A DNA stretch of 6,535 bases. Origin: an uncultured Dysgonomonas sp. Its GTDB lineage: Bacteria > Bacteroidota > Bacteroidia > Bacteroidales > Dysgonomonadaceae. The first letter of the stretch is position 1. Each line of letters starts with the position of its first letter. Positions 6,161-6,535 of the stretch are shown here, one piece after another. The stretch is from contig CALYRA010000072.1 in the NCBI GenBank assembly GCA_945292135.1, forward strand, positions 1-6,535, in the 5' to 3' direction. Made by a program: the position numbers and the translations under genes. Under the pieces are notes generated by a model that was not told the DNA's origin, searched no databases, and saw only the letters and a list, made by a program, of their open reading frames with translations.

Positions 6161-6535
6161 ATTTATAAAAATAATAAGCCTTTCAGAAAGCTAATATATA
6201 AAAAATAGAGATTAAAAGTCTTATGTATGAGAACAAAATTATAGTCAAAAAATAAAGTGCAATAAAACGGAAGTTGATATTCTTGACTTTAAGAAATTTG
6301 CGGGAGAATTTTATAAATTCCGATAAACTATTTTTATTTAATAAGTATTAAAATAAAATCTAATAGTGTTAGGACTTGTGTATAACTTAATCTGATGATT
6401 ATAAAACTACAGATTTATTGAGTAACCATGAAATCAAAACCAAAATATATCACATTGGGGAAATGTTCCTAATGTTTAACTTGTAGAATACCATAATTTA
6501 AAAACGGGATATTATATTAATACAACCTAATAAAT
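6161..6535. other. AT-rich stretch with no supported gene
   Basis: This stretch lies upstream of the pstB operator and extends to the window edge. I see no credible open reading frame, RNA gene, long repeat or strong hairpin on either strand. It contains a half-match to the operator (AATACCATAATTT, 6487-6499) and short, weak inverted repeats at 6306-6320 and 6459-6469. It may hold the upstream region of a neighbour outside the window. Confidence 0.5.

Noticed and set aside
6234..6263. Second promoter-like pair on the minus strand (TAATTTTG with ATTG, spacing 18)
   Set aside because: Poor -33 and short spacing, and a better promoter lies next to pstB.
6306..6320. GAATTT-TAT-AAATTC inverted repeat
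   Set aside because: Six-base AT-rich arms without a T-run; expected by chance in such composition.
6487..6500. AATACCATAATTT resembling one arm of the operator
   Set aside because: The second arm TGGTA is absent (AAAAA follows), so it is only a half-site in AT-rich DNA.
1..6535. CRISPR array, tRNA, rRNA or insertion sequence
   Set aside because: No regularly spaced repeats, tRNA-like folds, rRNA segments, transposase motifs or terminal inverted repeats were seen.

Overview
The window is AT-rich. Every recognisable gene lies on the minus strand, so transcription runs from high to low coordinates. Two promoters fit the Bacteroidota form (-7 element TAnnTTTG, -33 TTTG-like, spacing 19-20), and the start codons lack good Shine-Dalgarno sequences. 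Together with the protein types this points to a member of the Bacteroidota, probably Bacteroidales. I cannot name a genus.

Layout in the direction of transcription: (1) 6087-6535, a leader region with no gene I can support, carrying the first promoter and a 16-bp operator; (2) 6086-5253, a PstB-type ABC ATPase; (3) 5225-3123, a siroheme/[4Fe-4S] sulfite (or nitrite) reductase with an extra C-terminal HEPN-like helical domain; (4) 3106-3075, an intrinsic terminator; (5) 2983-2937, a second operator and promoter with almost the same geometry as the first; (6) 2910-1954, a PstS-type lipoprotein; (7) 1924-1019 and 1022-174, PstC- and PstA-type permeases overlapping by four bases; (8) 132 to the window edge, the first 44 codons of hemC.

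By family these look like a phosphate importer (PstSCAB), but the context is sulfur metabolism. The ATPase is co-transcribed with a siroheme reductase. The permease operon runs into hemC, which makes the tetrapyrrole precursor of siroheme. No phoU, phosphatase or Pho box is visible. The two operons share an operator (consensus TACCACAAWTATGGKA) placed 23 bases upstream of the -7 element in both. By hand alignment to E. coli PstS, the binding protein has lost the hydroxyl and carboxyl side chains that bind phosphate while keeping the key arginine. My main hypothesis is therefore a PstSCAB-type importer repurposed for sulfate or another reducible oxyanion, co-regulated with the reductase that consumes it and with siroheme synthesis. 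This is inference; sulfite, thiosulfate or nitrite/nitrate as substrate, or retained phosphate uptake, remain possible.
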